Of a DNA stretch of 5,650 bases, positions 1 to 5,462 are shown piece by piece; the stretch's first letter is position 1; each line of letters starts with the position of its first letter. The position numbers were made by a program, and so were the translations under genes. Origin of the DNA: Clostridiales bacterium (GTDB lineage Bacteria > Bacillota_A > Clostridia > Oscillospirales > Acutalibacteraceae); NCBI GenBank assembly GCA_009774735.1, contig VSOH01000113.1:1-5650 (forward strand), read 5' to 3'. Below the pieces are notes generated by a model. The model was given only the letters and a program-made list of their open reading frames with translations, was not told where the DNA came from and did not search any database.

Positions 1-25
1 CAACATACCATTTTGCTTCTTCCAT
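1..25 (-). CDS. nusG: Transcription termination/antitermination protein NusG, N-terminal fragment
   Basis: Only the first eight codons are in the window. They read MEEAKWYV, which matches the usual NusG opening (an acidic start, then KWYVV, the first beta strand of the NGN domain that binds RNA polymerase). A GGGAGG ribosome binding site at 37-42 sits 11 bases before the ATG. The gene follows secE on the same strand after a 49-base gap, and secE-nusG is one of the most conserved gene pairs in bacteria. NusG binds RNA polymerase, modulates pausing and couples transcription to Rho or to ribosomes. The identification rests on eight residues plus synteny; the rest of the gene lies outside the window. 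Confidence 0.88.
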
Positions 26-74
26 TTATTAACAAGCCTCCCGAAATAAAATACTTAACAAAAACTGCAAATAA

Positions 75-449
75 TTACTCGGCTGCTTCTGTTGTGTTTT
101 CAGCAGTAGTATCTTCCTGAGTTGTTTCACCGTCTGCTGTTGTATCAACGTCCTGTGATACAGAGGTTGACTCTTTATCAGCAAGGCTCTTGATTCCCTT
201 CATACCGAGAGAAAGAACAGTATCAACACCATAAATTGCCACACCGACAATTGTGCAGACTATGATAACGATAATTGTATTTCTGAGCACCTCTTTAGGC
301 TTAGCCCATACAACCTTCTTGCCCTCTGATTTTACACTTTTAAAGAATGACGCAATGGATTTAAAAGGATTCTTCTTTGACTTCTTTTTTGTGTCCTTGG
401 ACTTTTCAGCTTTTTCAGCCTGCTTTGAAGTCTTCTTTTCTTCAGCCAT
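75..449 (-). CDS. secE: Preprotein translocase subunit SecE with acidic C-terminal tail
   Basis: SecE is the small essential clamp of the SecYEG protein-export channel in the cytoplasmic membrane. The 124-residue protein has a lysine-rich, disordered N-terminus (about 1-28), the conserved amphipathic helix (about 32-46), and the SecE signature in the form VVWAKPKEV (46-54), where most homologues have WP instead of WA. One transmembrane helix follows at about 58-80. Gram-positive SecE is usually a short single-helix protein of about 60-75 residues; here the extra length is in both tails. The C-terminal tail (91-124) has 11 Asp/Glu, 9 Thr and one Lys, with TT pairs every five or six residues. 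With the normal topology it would lie outside the cell. The start is supported by AGGAGG at 456-461, six bases upstream. The gene begins 13 bases after the rpmG stop. Confidence 0.95.
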   Translation of the reverse strand: MAEEKKTSKQAEKAEKSKDTKKKSKKNPFKSIASFFKSVKSEGKKVVWAKPKEVLRNTIIVIIVCTIVGVAIYGVDTVLSLGMKGIKSLADKESTSVSQDVDTTADGETTQEDTTAENTTEAAE

Positions 450-462
450 TTTCGTCCTCCTA

Positions 463-612
463 TTACTTTGTTTCTCTGTGAAGTGTGTGCTTCTTACAGA
501 AACGGCAATACTTGTTCATTTCAAGTCTGTCAGGTGAATTCTTCTTGTTTTTCATTGTGTTGTAGTTGCGTTGTTTGCATTCAGTGCAAGCTAAGGTAAT
601 CTTAACTCTCAT
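463..612 (-). CDS. rpmG: 50S ribosomal protein L33, zinc-ribbon type
   Basis: This 49-residue protein opens MRVKITLACTECKQRNYNT and ends KKHTLHRETK, the standard sequence of bacterial L33, a small protein of the large ribosomal subunit. Two CxxC pairs (C9/C12 and C36/C39) show that it is the zinc-binding (C+) form. Bacteria that also carry a cysteine-free paralogue often switch to that form when zinc is scarce. The ATG at 610-612 has a GGAGGTG ribosome binding site at 619-625, six bases away. It is the first gene of the minus-strand unit, directly ahead of secE, the usual order in Firmicutes. The tRNA-Trp gene often found between rpmG and secE in related genomes is absent: the gap is only 13 bases and is filled by the secE ribosome binding site. 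Confidence 0.96.
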   Translation of the reverse strand: MRVKITLACTECKQRNYNTMKNKKNSPDRLEMNKYCRFCKKHTLHRETK

Positions 613-677
613 AAATAGCACCTCCGTTAAAATTTCGATAAATAATCTCCCTCGTGCCGCAAAAGCAAAATACAGGC

Positions 678-720
678 AAAAAAATAAGACCTATCGGTCA
701 ATTCAACCTATTTACGAGGT
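678..720 (-). promoter_or_regulatory. rpmG leader with competing small hairpins and a T-run
   Basis: The predicted start of the rpmG transcript can fold in three overlapping ways: ACCT pairing with AGGT (720-717 with 709-706), GGTT with GACC (708-705 with 699-696), and GACC with GGTC (699-696 with 691-688). The last stem is followed by TTA and then seven T (684-678). This has the layout of an attenuator. However, the stems are only 4 bp long and no known ribosomal leader motif is recognised, so regulation is a weak inference. Confidence 0.25.
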
Positions 721-726
721 ACAACT

Positions 727-755
727 ACTATAGCACAGAGTCAAATCATAGTCAA
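727..755 (-). promoter_or_regulatory. Sigma-A promoter of rpmG-secE-nusG, extended -10
   Basis: On the minus strand TTGACT (750-755) and TATAGT (727-732) are separated by exactly 17 bases, and TGC directly before the -10 gives an extended -10 element. Each hexamer differs from consensus at one position. Transcription should start near 720-722, giving a leader of about 108 bases before the rpmG start. A second TTGACT copy lies only 6 bases from the -10 and is too close to act as a -35. Confidence 0.85.
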
Positions 756-774
756 GCATTTTTCATAAAAAAGT

Positions 775-803
775 TTGCAATTAACAGCAATTTATATTAT
801 TAT
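775..803 (+). promoter_or_regulatory. Candidate sigma-A promoter for the flavoprotein-trmB unit
   Basis: TTGCAA (775-780) and TATTAT (798-803) lie 17 bases apart in an AT-rich stretch, 37 bases before the start codon at 841. The -35 matches consensus at four of six positions and the -10 at five of six. It is divergent from the rpmG promoter, with 19 bases between the two -35 elements. The surrounding AT richness makes chance -10-like matches likely, so the exact placement is uncertain. Confidence 0.5.
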
Positions 804-813
804 ATATTAACAA

Positions 814-827
814 CACTATGTATAGTG
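814..827 (+). repeat. 14-base inverted repeat CACTAT-GT-ATAGTG
   Basis: Two perfect 6-base arms are separated by two bases, just after the predicted transcription start and two bases before the AGGAGAG ribosome binding site (829-835) of the first flavoprotein gene. The two-base spacer suits a dimeric DNA-binding repressor better than an RNA hairpin. No regulator gene is next to it, so operator function is inferred from position only. Confidence 0.4.
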
Positions 828-840
828 CAGGAGAGTCAAT

Positions 841-1947
841 ATGACCACAATTATAATCGGTGCAGGCGCAAGCGGACTTGCCTGTGCCATAAGGCTGAAA
901 CAGAATAACAGTGACAATGAGGTTATCGTTCTTGAGCGTTTAAGTACGGCAGGAAAAAAGATACTCGCTACAGGCAATGGCAGATGCAACCTCTCAAACA
1001 GCTCTGCCGCGGGCTGTGAAAAGGTGCTTGATTTCTTCAGCAGTCTGGGTCTTGTTACAAGAACAGACGAGGAGGGCAGAATTTATCCCTACTCTAATCA
1101 GGCAGTAACCGTGCTTGACATACTGCTTGAAAGCTGTGAAAAGCTTGGAGTTGAAATCATAACGGACTGTACAGTTGAAGCTGTTAATAAAGATTTAACC
1201 GTAACAACAAGCCAAGGCATATTTATGGCAGACAATGTTGTAATCGCCTGCGGCGGTATGGCACAGGAAAAGTTAGGCTCAGACGGCAGTGGATTCAGAA
1301 TACTGAAAAACCTGGGTCACAAAATAACCACTCTGTCGCCTGCTCTCGTTCAGCTCACATCACCGAGCAAATACCCAAGACAGCTTAAGGGGCACAGAGT
1401 GAAGTGCAATATGTCCATACTCCTTGACAACGAAGTTGCAGACAGTGAATATGGCGAGGTACTCTTTGCTGACTACGGACTGTCGGGCATTGTTACAATG
1501 AATCTTTCACACATTGCAGGTGAAAATTTTATATCGGACAAGCCGAAAAAATGCCACGCAGTGCTTGACCTTATCCCCGAAATGAACACTGATGAACTGA
1601 TAAAATACATTAATAAATATAAATCGTTAAAAGGAATACTCGGCACAAGACTTTCGGCAATCCTTGAAAAACAGGCTGACGGCAATGCAGACAAAATGGC
1701 TGAATTTGCAAAAAACTGGAAGCTGATTATCAACGGCACAAAGGGCTTTGCCTTTGCACAGATAACAAACGGCGGTGTAAAAGCCGACGAACTGACTGAT
1801 TATCAATCAAACTTAATGGATAACATTTACATCTGCGGTGAAATTATTGAGGGCAATCTCCCCTGCGGCGGATATAATCTAAACCAAGCCTGGCTCAGCG
1901 GAATAACTGCTGCCGATAATATAGGTGAAAAATATGATAAGAATTAA
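841..1947 (+). CDS. HI0933/YhiN-family FAD-dependent oxidoreductase (COG2081, BaiN-like family)
   Basis: This is a 368-residue cytoplasmic flavoprotein. The N-terminus has a Rossmann FAD-binding motif, GAGASG at 7-12, with the ribose-binding Glu32 at the end of strand two. The family signature ATGNGRCNLSN is at 43-53. Further family motifs are CGG with DGSG (137-151), TNGGV (309-313) and the closing FAD motif, CGE followed by PCGGYNLNQAW (332-351). The family includes proteins annotated as YhiN, aminoacetone oxidase-like and the bile-acid enzyme BaiN, but the substrate cannot be read from sequence. It is shorter than the usual 400 or so residues: the stretch between GRCNLSN and DFFSSLGL is about 20-30 residues shorter than typical. 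The ATG has AGGAGAG six bases upstream. The 3' end overlaps the next gene by 14 bases, which indicates one transcript and coupled translation. Confidence 0.9.
   Translation: MTTIIIGAGASGLACAIRLKQNNSDNEVIVLERLSTAGKKILATGNGRCNLSNSSAAGCEKVLDFFSSLGLVTRTDEEGRIYPYSNQAVTVLDILLESCEKLGVEIITDCTVEAVNKDLTVTTSQGIFMADNVVIACGGMAQEKLGSDGSGFRILKNLGHKITTLSPALVQLTSPSKYPRQLKGHRVKCNMSILLDNEVADSEYGEVLFADYGLSGIVTMNLSHIAGENFISDKPKKCHAVLDLIPEMNTDELIKYINKYKSLKGILGTRLSAILEKQADGNADKMAEFAKNWKLIINGTKGFAFAQITNGGVKADELTDYQSNLMDNIYICGEIIEGNLPCGGYNLNQAWLSGITAADNIGEKYDKN
1923..1928 (+). promoter_or_regulatory. Ribosome binding site AGGTGA, deciding the start at 1934
   Basis: AGGTGA lies five bases before the ATG at 1934, inside the end of the preceding flavoprotein gene. 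An in-frame GTG at 1925 would extend the protein by three residues, but it is part of this site and has no good site of its own. The start at 1934 also gives an N-terminus (MIRINEIKLSLDE) typical of the family. Confidence 0.75.
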
Positions 1948-3529
1948 TGAAATAAAGCTGTCACTTGATGAGGAAGAAAGCCTGCTCATTGACAAGGCAG
2001 CAAAAACTCTGAAAATAAACAAAAAATATATAGACTCGTATACTATTTATAAAAAGAGCATTGACGCAAGAAAAAAGGATGACGTACATTTTACCTATTC
2101 GGTTGACGTTATCATCACGCTTGATGAAGAGCAGATTGTGTCAAAATGCAAATCAAACAAGGTACAGCTTGTTAAACCTTATAAATACGAGCTGCCCGTC
2201 AGCAACCGCACGAGTAAATTCAGACCCATCGTTGTCGGATTTGGTCCGGCAGGAATGTTTGCAGGCTTAATTCTTGCAGAAGCAGGCTTAAAGCCAATAA
2301 TCCTTGAACGAGGAACAGATGTTGACACCCGAACAAAAGACGTTAACAAATTCTGGAAGGACAAGGTACTCAACGAGGAATCAAATGTTCAGTTCGGTGA
2401 GGGCGGTGCAGGCACATTTTCCGACGGCAAGCTGACCACAGGAATTAAAAGTCCTTTTATCAGAAAAATTCTTGAGGAGCTTTATGAAGCAGGTGCACCC
2501 GAGGAAATTCTCTATTCATCAAAACCGCACATAGGCACAGACAGATTAGTTATAGTTGTTAAAAATATAAGAAAAAAGATTGAAAAGCTCGGCGGCGAGG
2601 TAAAGCTTCAATGCAAGCTTGAAAAGCTGATTTGTGCAAACAGCTTTGTTCATGGAATATCCTATTCTCATAATGGTGAGCTTATTGACCTTGAAACAGA
2701 CAGTGTTATTATGGCAATCGGTCACAGTGCACGGGATACTGTGGAAATGATGTACAATATGGGTGCTGAAATCATTCAAAAGCCGTTTTCAGTCGGTGCA
2801 AGAATTGAGCATCCGCAAAAGCTGATTAACACTGCACAATACGGCAAATTCGCCAATCATCCAAAGCTTGGTGCTGCTGACTACAAGTTAGCCTGCCACG
2901 GGCTTCACGAGCGTGGTGCTTATACCTTCTGTATGTGTCCCGGCGGAACAGTTGTTGCTGCCGCCAGTGAAAAAGAGGGCGGTATTGTTAACGGTATGAG
3001 TTCTTTGGCACGTGACGGCGAGAATGCAAATTCCGCACTGCTTGTGGGTATTGAACCAAAGGATTTTCCGAGTGAGCACCCACTGGCAGGTATATACTAC
3101 CAACGGGAAATTGAGAACACGGCATACAAGCTTGCAGGCAGCAACTACAATGCACCGGCTCAGCTTGTGGGTGATTTTCTCAAAGGAATTGAGAGTAAGG
3201 CTCTCGGCAATGTCAGACCTACCTGTCCCACAGGCGTAACCCTGACAAACCTTGATGATTGTCTGCCCCAAAAGGTATCGGCAACTATGAAATCCGCCAT
3301 TGTTGAAATGGATAAGAAGCTGAAAGGCTTTAATATGTATGACGCAGTTTTAACTGCCCCCGAAACACGCTCGTCAAGCTCGGTCAGAATTTTAAGAGAT
3401 GAATTTTTACAATGCAATATAAGAGGTGTATACCCCTGCGGTGAGGGTGCCGGCTATGCAGGCGGTATCGTTTCAGCTGCAGTGGATGGTGTAAAATGTG
3501 CCCACGCAGTGCTAAGCGATGAGCATTAA
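1934..3529 (+). CDS. COG2509-family FAD-dependent dehydrogenase
   Basis: This 531-residue flavoprotein has an N-terminal domain of about 90 residues (MIRINEIKL to about 95) characteristic of the COG2509 uncharacterised FAD-dependent dehydrogenases. The Rossmann motif GFGPAG follows at 102-107, with acidic residue Glu125 at the end of the second strand. Conserved blocks follow: QFGEGGAGTFSDGKL (153-167), AIGHSARDT (261-269), CMCPGG (333-338), TAPETRSSSSVR (474-485) and the C-terminal FAD motif PCGEGAGYAGGI (501-512). The length is normal for the family. Neither the substrate nor the electron donor is known for this family. It has no signal peptide or membrane segment. It starts inside the previous flavoprotein gene and trmB follows after 26 bases, so all three are probably one operon. 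The co-location of two flavoenzymes suggests a shared redox pathway, but this is inference. Confidence 0.9.
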   Translation: MIRINEIKLSLDEEESLLIDKAAKTLKINKKYIDSYTIYKKSIDARKKDDVHFTYSVDVIITLDEEQIVSKCKSNKVQLVKPYKYELPVSNRTSKFRPIVVGFGPAGMFAGLILAEAGLKPIILERGTDVDTRTKDVNKFWKDKVLNEESNVQFGEGGAGTFSDGKLTTGIKSPFIRKILEELYEAGAPEEILYSSKPHIGTDRLVIVVKNIRKKIEKLGGEVKLQCKLEKLICANSFVHGISYSHNGELIDLETDSVIMAIGHSARDTVEMMYNMGAEIIQKPFSVGARIEHPQKLINTAQYGKFANHPKLGAADYKLACHGLHERGAYTFCMCPGGTVVAAASEKEGGIVNGMSSLARDGENANSALLVGIEPKDFPSEHPLAGIYYQREIENTAYKLAGSNYNAPAQLVGDFLKGIESKALGNVRPTCPTGVTLTNLDDCLPQKVSATMKSAIVEMDKKLKGFNMYDAVLTAPETRSSSSVRILRDEFLQCNIRGVYPCGEGAGYAGGIVSAAVDGVKCAHAVLSDEH

Positions 3530-3555
3530 ACTTTCGTTTAAACGGAGAACAAATT

Positions 3556-4227
3556 ATGAGAATGAAAAGAAAGAAAAATCTGGAGGAGCGTATTCAGGCA
3601 TCCTCCGATTACCTCACAATCATGCACAACGACTCGCTGAATTATAACGATGCTGTCAGCGAGAACCACAAACTGAACTTCCAAGAATTATTCGGCAATG
3701 ACAAGCCCGTTTATTTAGAAGTCGGCAGCGGCAAGGGACAGTTTGGCTGTACCTTTGCACAGCGTAACCCTGACAAAAATATTCTTTGTGTTGAAAGAAA
3801 CAGGAATGTGTTAATTCTTGCAATCGACACTGCCGGAGAAATGGGGCTTGACAACATTCGTTTTCTTTGCGGAACTGCGGAATACCTGCCGTCTTACATA
3901 GAGGAAAATTCGGTGGAAGAAATTTATCTTAATTTTTCCTGCCCATTCCCTAAGCACAGACACATTGCTCACAGACTCACCAATCCACGCTTTTTGGAAA
4001 TATTCAAAAGAGTAATGAAACCAAATGGTGTAATTTGCCAGAAAACAGACAATATGCACTTTTTTGAATATTCACTGGAGCAGTTTTCATCCTGCGGCTT
4101 TAAGCTCTCCAACATTTCACTTGATTTGCATAACAGCGACTTTGAGGGAAATATTGTGACGGAATACGAGCAAAAATTCTCATCACAGGGATTCCCCATC
4201 TACCGATTAGAGGCAAGACTGAAATAA
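3556..4227 (+). CDS. trmB: tRNA (guanine-N7-)-methyltransferase TrmB, variant motif
   Basis: TrmB makes 7-methylguanosine, normally at position 46 of the tRNA variable loop, using S-adenosylmethionine. The 223-residue protein has the usual family length. The SAM-binding motif I is LEVGSGKGQF (54-63), and Glu80 in CVERN (78-82) closes the second strand. KTDN (163-166) keeps the conserved TD. The C-terminus TEYEQKF with PIYRLEA (202-208, 214-220) is the family ending. The striking deviation is NFSCPFPKHRH (126-136), where most TrmB proteins have S/P-D-P-W-P/H-K; the Asp, mutationally important in E. coli TrmB, is Cys129 here and Trp is Phe131. The start has GGAGA at 3544-3548, seven bases upstream. 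It is either a lineage variant of a working TrmB or a paralogue with altered activity; the good conservation elsewhere favours a working enzyme. Confidence 0.85.
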   Translation: MRMKRKKNLEERIQASSDYLTIMHNDSLNYNDAVSENHKLNFQELFGNDKPVYLEVGSGKGQFGCTFAQRNPDKNILCVERNRNVLILAIDTAGEMGLDNIRFLCGTAEYLPSYIEENSVEEIYLNFSCPFPKHRHIAHRLTNPRFLEIFKRVMKPNGVICQKTDNMHFFEYSLEQFSSCGFKLSNISLDLHNSDFEGNIVTEYEQKFSSQGFPIYRLEARLK

Positions 4228-4241
4228 ATCAAAAAATAAAC

Positions 4242-4263
4242 TTGAAAAATTTTCAAACTTTTT
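4242..4263 (+). terminator. Weak AT-rich hairpin with T-run after trmB
   Basis: TTGAAA (4242-4247) and TTTCAA (4251-4256) can pair around a three-base loop, followed by AC and a run of five T (4259-4263). It sits 14 bases after the trmB stop, where a terminator is expected. The stem has only one G-C pair, so it would be a weak terminator. The same bases may act as a DNA operator (see the inverted repeats here). Confidence 0.3.
4243..4255 (+). repeat. Inverted repeat TGAAA-N3-TTTCA, upstream copy
   Basis: Two 5-base arms, TGAAA and TTTCA, flank AAT. The arms are the same as those of the palindrome at 4297-4308. The two centres are 53.5 bases apart, close to five helical turns, and bracket the candidate promoter of the sigma-factor unit. 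A shared operator pair is possible, but AT-rich intergenic DNA makes such arms fairly common by chance. Confidence 0.35.
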
Positions 4264-4288
4264 CAGACACTTTTTATTTTTCATCGTC
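4263..4288 (+). promoter_or_regulatory. Candidate ECF-type sigma promoter upstream of the sigma-factor unit
   Basis: TCAGAC (4263-4268) and CGTC (4285-4288) are 16 bases apart, with a T-rich spacer. This resembles the TGAAAC-N16-CGTC promoters of ECF sigma factors such as Bacillus SigM, though the -35 matches at only four of six positions. A TATATAAG stretch (4289-4296) could instead be a sigma-A -10, but no acceptable -35 lies 16-18 bases upstream of it. The gene order, with an ECF sigma gene in the same unit, makes autoregulation plausible. This is inferred only. Confidence 0.35.
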
Positions 4289-4296
4289 TATATAAG

Positions 4297-4308
4297 TGAA
4301 AGCTTTCA
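4297..4308 (+). repeat. Perfect 12-base palindrome TGAAAGCTTTCA
   Basis: A perfect palindrome lies at the expected transcription start of the sigma-factor unit, 25 bases before the first start codon. It is without a loop, so it suits a protein-binding site better than an RNA hairpin. It shares its arms with the repeat at 4243-4255. An operator role is inferred. Confidence 0.4.
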
Positions 4309-4333
4309 AATAAGCAGGAAAGGACGAGAGATT

Positions 4334-5005
4334 ATGTCATTATTCAAAAAGAAAAATCCGGAAAACAAAAAGAACGAAATCAATGCTGCAAGTGTTGATT
4401 TAAGAAACTACACTGCAAATGCACTCAGAGAAATCGACAGGATAAATGCTGCGGTTATTATTATTCCCAAAAATCCCGACAGTGAATTAATTGAAGCATA
4501 TGCCTCAATTAAGGAAAAGAATTTTGCCGAGGAATTAACGCTTGATGATAACGAAAGCTTAATAAATATGAGCGGCATAAAAACAATCAGCAACAACCTT
4601 GAGGATGAAAACGGAATATATGTTGTCAGTGGTATAACGATCATCAAAGGCTTGACGAAGCCAATCAGAATGATAGTAAGCGGTATAACTGTTATGGACA
4701 AGGACAGTAAGGTTAACTTTATTTCCAAAAGCGGAATTACTGCTGAAGTAAATTTTTCAATCAGCGAAGCAAAAATCTTTTCAAAGGACATTGAGCTTGA
4801 CAACAGATTTATTGAGCTTCTGCCTGACTGCTCTGTTGTTTTGGGCTGCGGTGACATCGTTTTCAATAAGGATGTAACTGAAGAAAGTATCATCAGTAAA
4901 AACATTTATTTTATTGCAGCCAAAAATATTGAATGCAGCAAAAAAATCCGCAGTGCAGTTATGGCAAAATCACTTATAACCAACAAAATAATAAGCAATG
5001 GATAA
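4334..5005 (+). CDS. Conserved-looking protein of unknown function with SGI beta repeats, in sigma-factor operon
   Basis: I do not recognise a named family for this 223-residue protein. A lysine-rich start (4-14) is followed by a probable helix (about 21-38), a hydrophobic strand AAVIIIP (39-45) and another probable helix (about 49-66). From about 75 to 190 it is rich in Ile/Val beta strands. The tripeptide SGI recurs at 80-82, 99-101, 116-118 and 133-135, spaced 19, 17 and 17 residues apart, which suggests a repeated strand-turn unit like a small beta-solenoid (as in bactofilins). There is no signal peptide, membrane helix or zinc-binding HxxxCxxC anti-sigma motif, so it is probably cytoplasmic. 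Purine-rich AGGAAAGGA (4316-4324) serves as ribosome binding site. Its last 8 bases overlap the ECF sigma gene, so it may regulate or work with that sigma factor. It could also be a simple operon partner or a target. Confidence 0.75.
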   Translation: MSLFKKKNPENKKNEINAASVDLRNYTANALREIDRINAAVIIIPKNPDSELIEAYASIKEKNFAEELTLDDNESLINMSGIKTISNNLEDENGIYVVSGITIIKGLTKPIRMIVSGITVMDKDSKVNFISKSGITAEVNFSISEAKIFSKDIELDNRFIELLPDCSVVLGCGDIVFNKDVTEESIISKNIYFIAAKNIECSKKIRSAVMAKSLITNKIISNG

Positions 5006-5462
5006 TGACAACATCGTAGCCGTTTTTAACGAAATCTATGACAAATACTACAAAAAGATTTTTGCGTATTTCAGAAAGGATTTCGGCAAAGACGATGCTG
5101 AGGATTTGACCCAGCAAGCCTTTATGCAGCTTTGGGCTTGGCTGCCGAACAGATATATCATAGAAAATAAAAAAGCATTAATCTATCAGATTGCGAAAAA
5201 TGTTAAGCTTGACAAGTTCCGCAAAAATAAATTAATGCTTGAAACAATGCTGCTGCCCGAGGATTTTGACCCTATGGACAGAAACAGCTTTTCTAATATG
5301 ATTGATTATAAAATGTCTGTTTATCAGCTCAAGCCAAAGGAGCAGAACCTTCTGCTTATGTCACTGCAGGGCTATAACAGCAAGGAAATCGGCAAGGCAA
5401 TGGGCATAACCCCCTCTGCCGTCAGATCACGGCTGCAAAAAATCAGAAACAAATTAAAATGA
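4998..5462 (+). CDS. ECF-type RNA polymerase sigma factor (sigma-70 family)
   Basis: The 154-residue protein has the two-domain layout of ECF sigma factors. Region 2 spans about 11-76: YDKYYKKIFAYFRKDFGK, then DAEDLTQQAFMQLW (33-46, the polymerase-binding and -10-reading part) and IAKNVKLDKFRK (65-76). Region 4 spans about 110-154, with the helix-turn-helix at about 126-147 (YNSKEIGKAMGITPSAVRSR) that reads the -35. It lacks regions 1 and 3, as expected, and the length is normal. Such proteins direct RNA polymerase to a small stress- or surface-related regulon. The ATG overlaps the end of the previous gene by 8 bases and has no clear ribosome binding site, so translation is probably coupled to it. 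No recognisable zinc anti-sigma gene is next to it; the downstream neighbour is a 29-residue membrane peptide. The inducing signal is unknown. Confidence 0.92.
   Translation: MDNDNIVAVFNEIYDKYYKKIFAYFRKDFGKDDAEDLTQQAFMQLWAWLPNRYIIENKKALIYQIAKNVKLDKFRKNKLMLETMLLPEDFDPMDRNSFSNMIDYKMSVYQLKPKEQNLLLMSLQGYNSKEIGKAMGITPSAVRSRLQKIRNKLK

Noticed and set aside
253..537. 94-codon plus-strand open reading frame rich in Phe
   Set aside because: It is the complement of lysine-rich secE and of rpmG; the phenylalanine richness comes from reversed Lys codons.
654..908. 84-codon plus-strand open reading frame running into the first flavoprotein gene
   Set aside because: It covers the divergent promoter region and overlaps the flavoprotein start in another frame; the translation has no family resemblance and there is no ribosome binding site.
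1925..1933. GTG start adding three residues to the COG2509 protein
   Set aside because: The GTG lies inside the AGGTGA ribosome binding site of the ATG at 1934, which has better spacing and gives the usual N-terminus.
2888..3271. 127-codon minus-strand open reading frame inside the COG2509 gene
   Set aside because: The plus strand is clearly coding here with conserved FAD-family motifs; the reverse frame shows no motif of its own.
3535..3544. 10-base palindrome CGTTTAAACG before trmB
   Set aside because: It is too short for a stable hairpin or terminator, overlaps the ribosome binding site, and such a palindrome is not unlikely by chance in AT-rich DNA.
4408..4905. 165-codon minus-strand open reading frame rich in Leu, Ile and Ser
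   Set aside because: It is the antisense of the 223-residue repeat protein; its apparent hydrophobicity reflects the complement of Asp/Glu/Lys/Asn codons, and nothing supports a start site.
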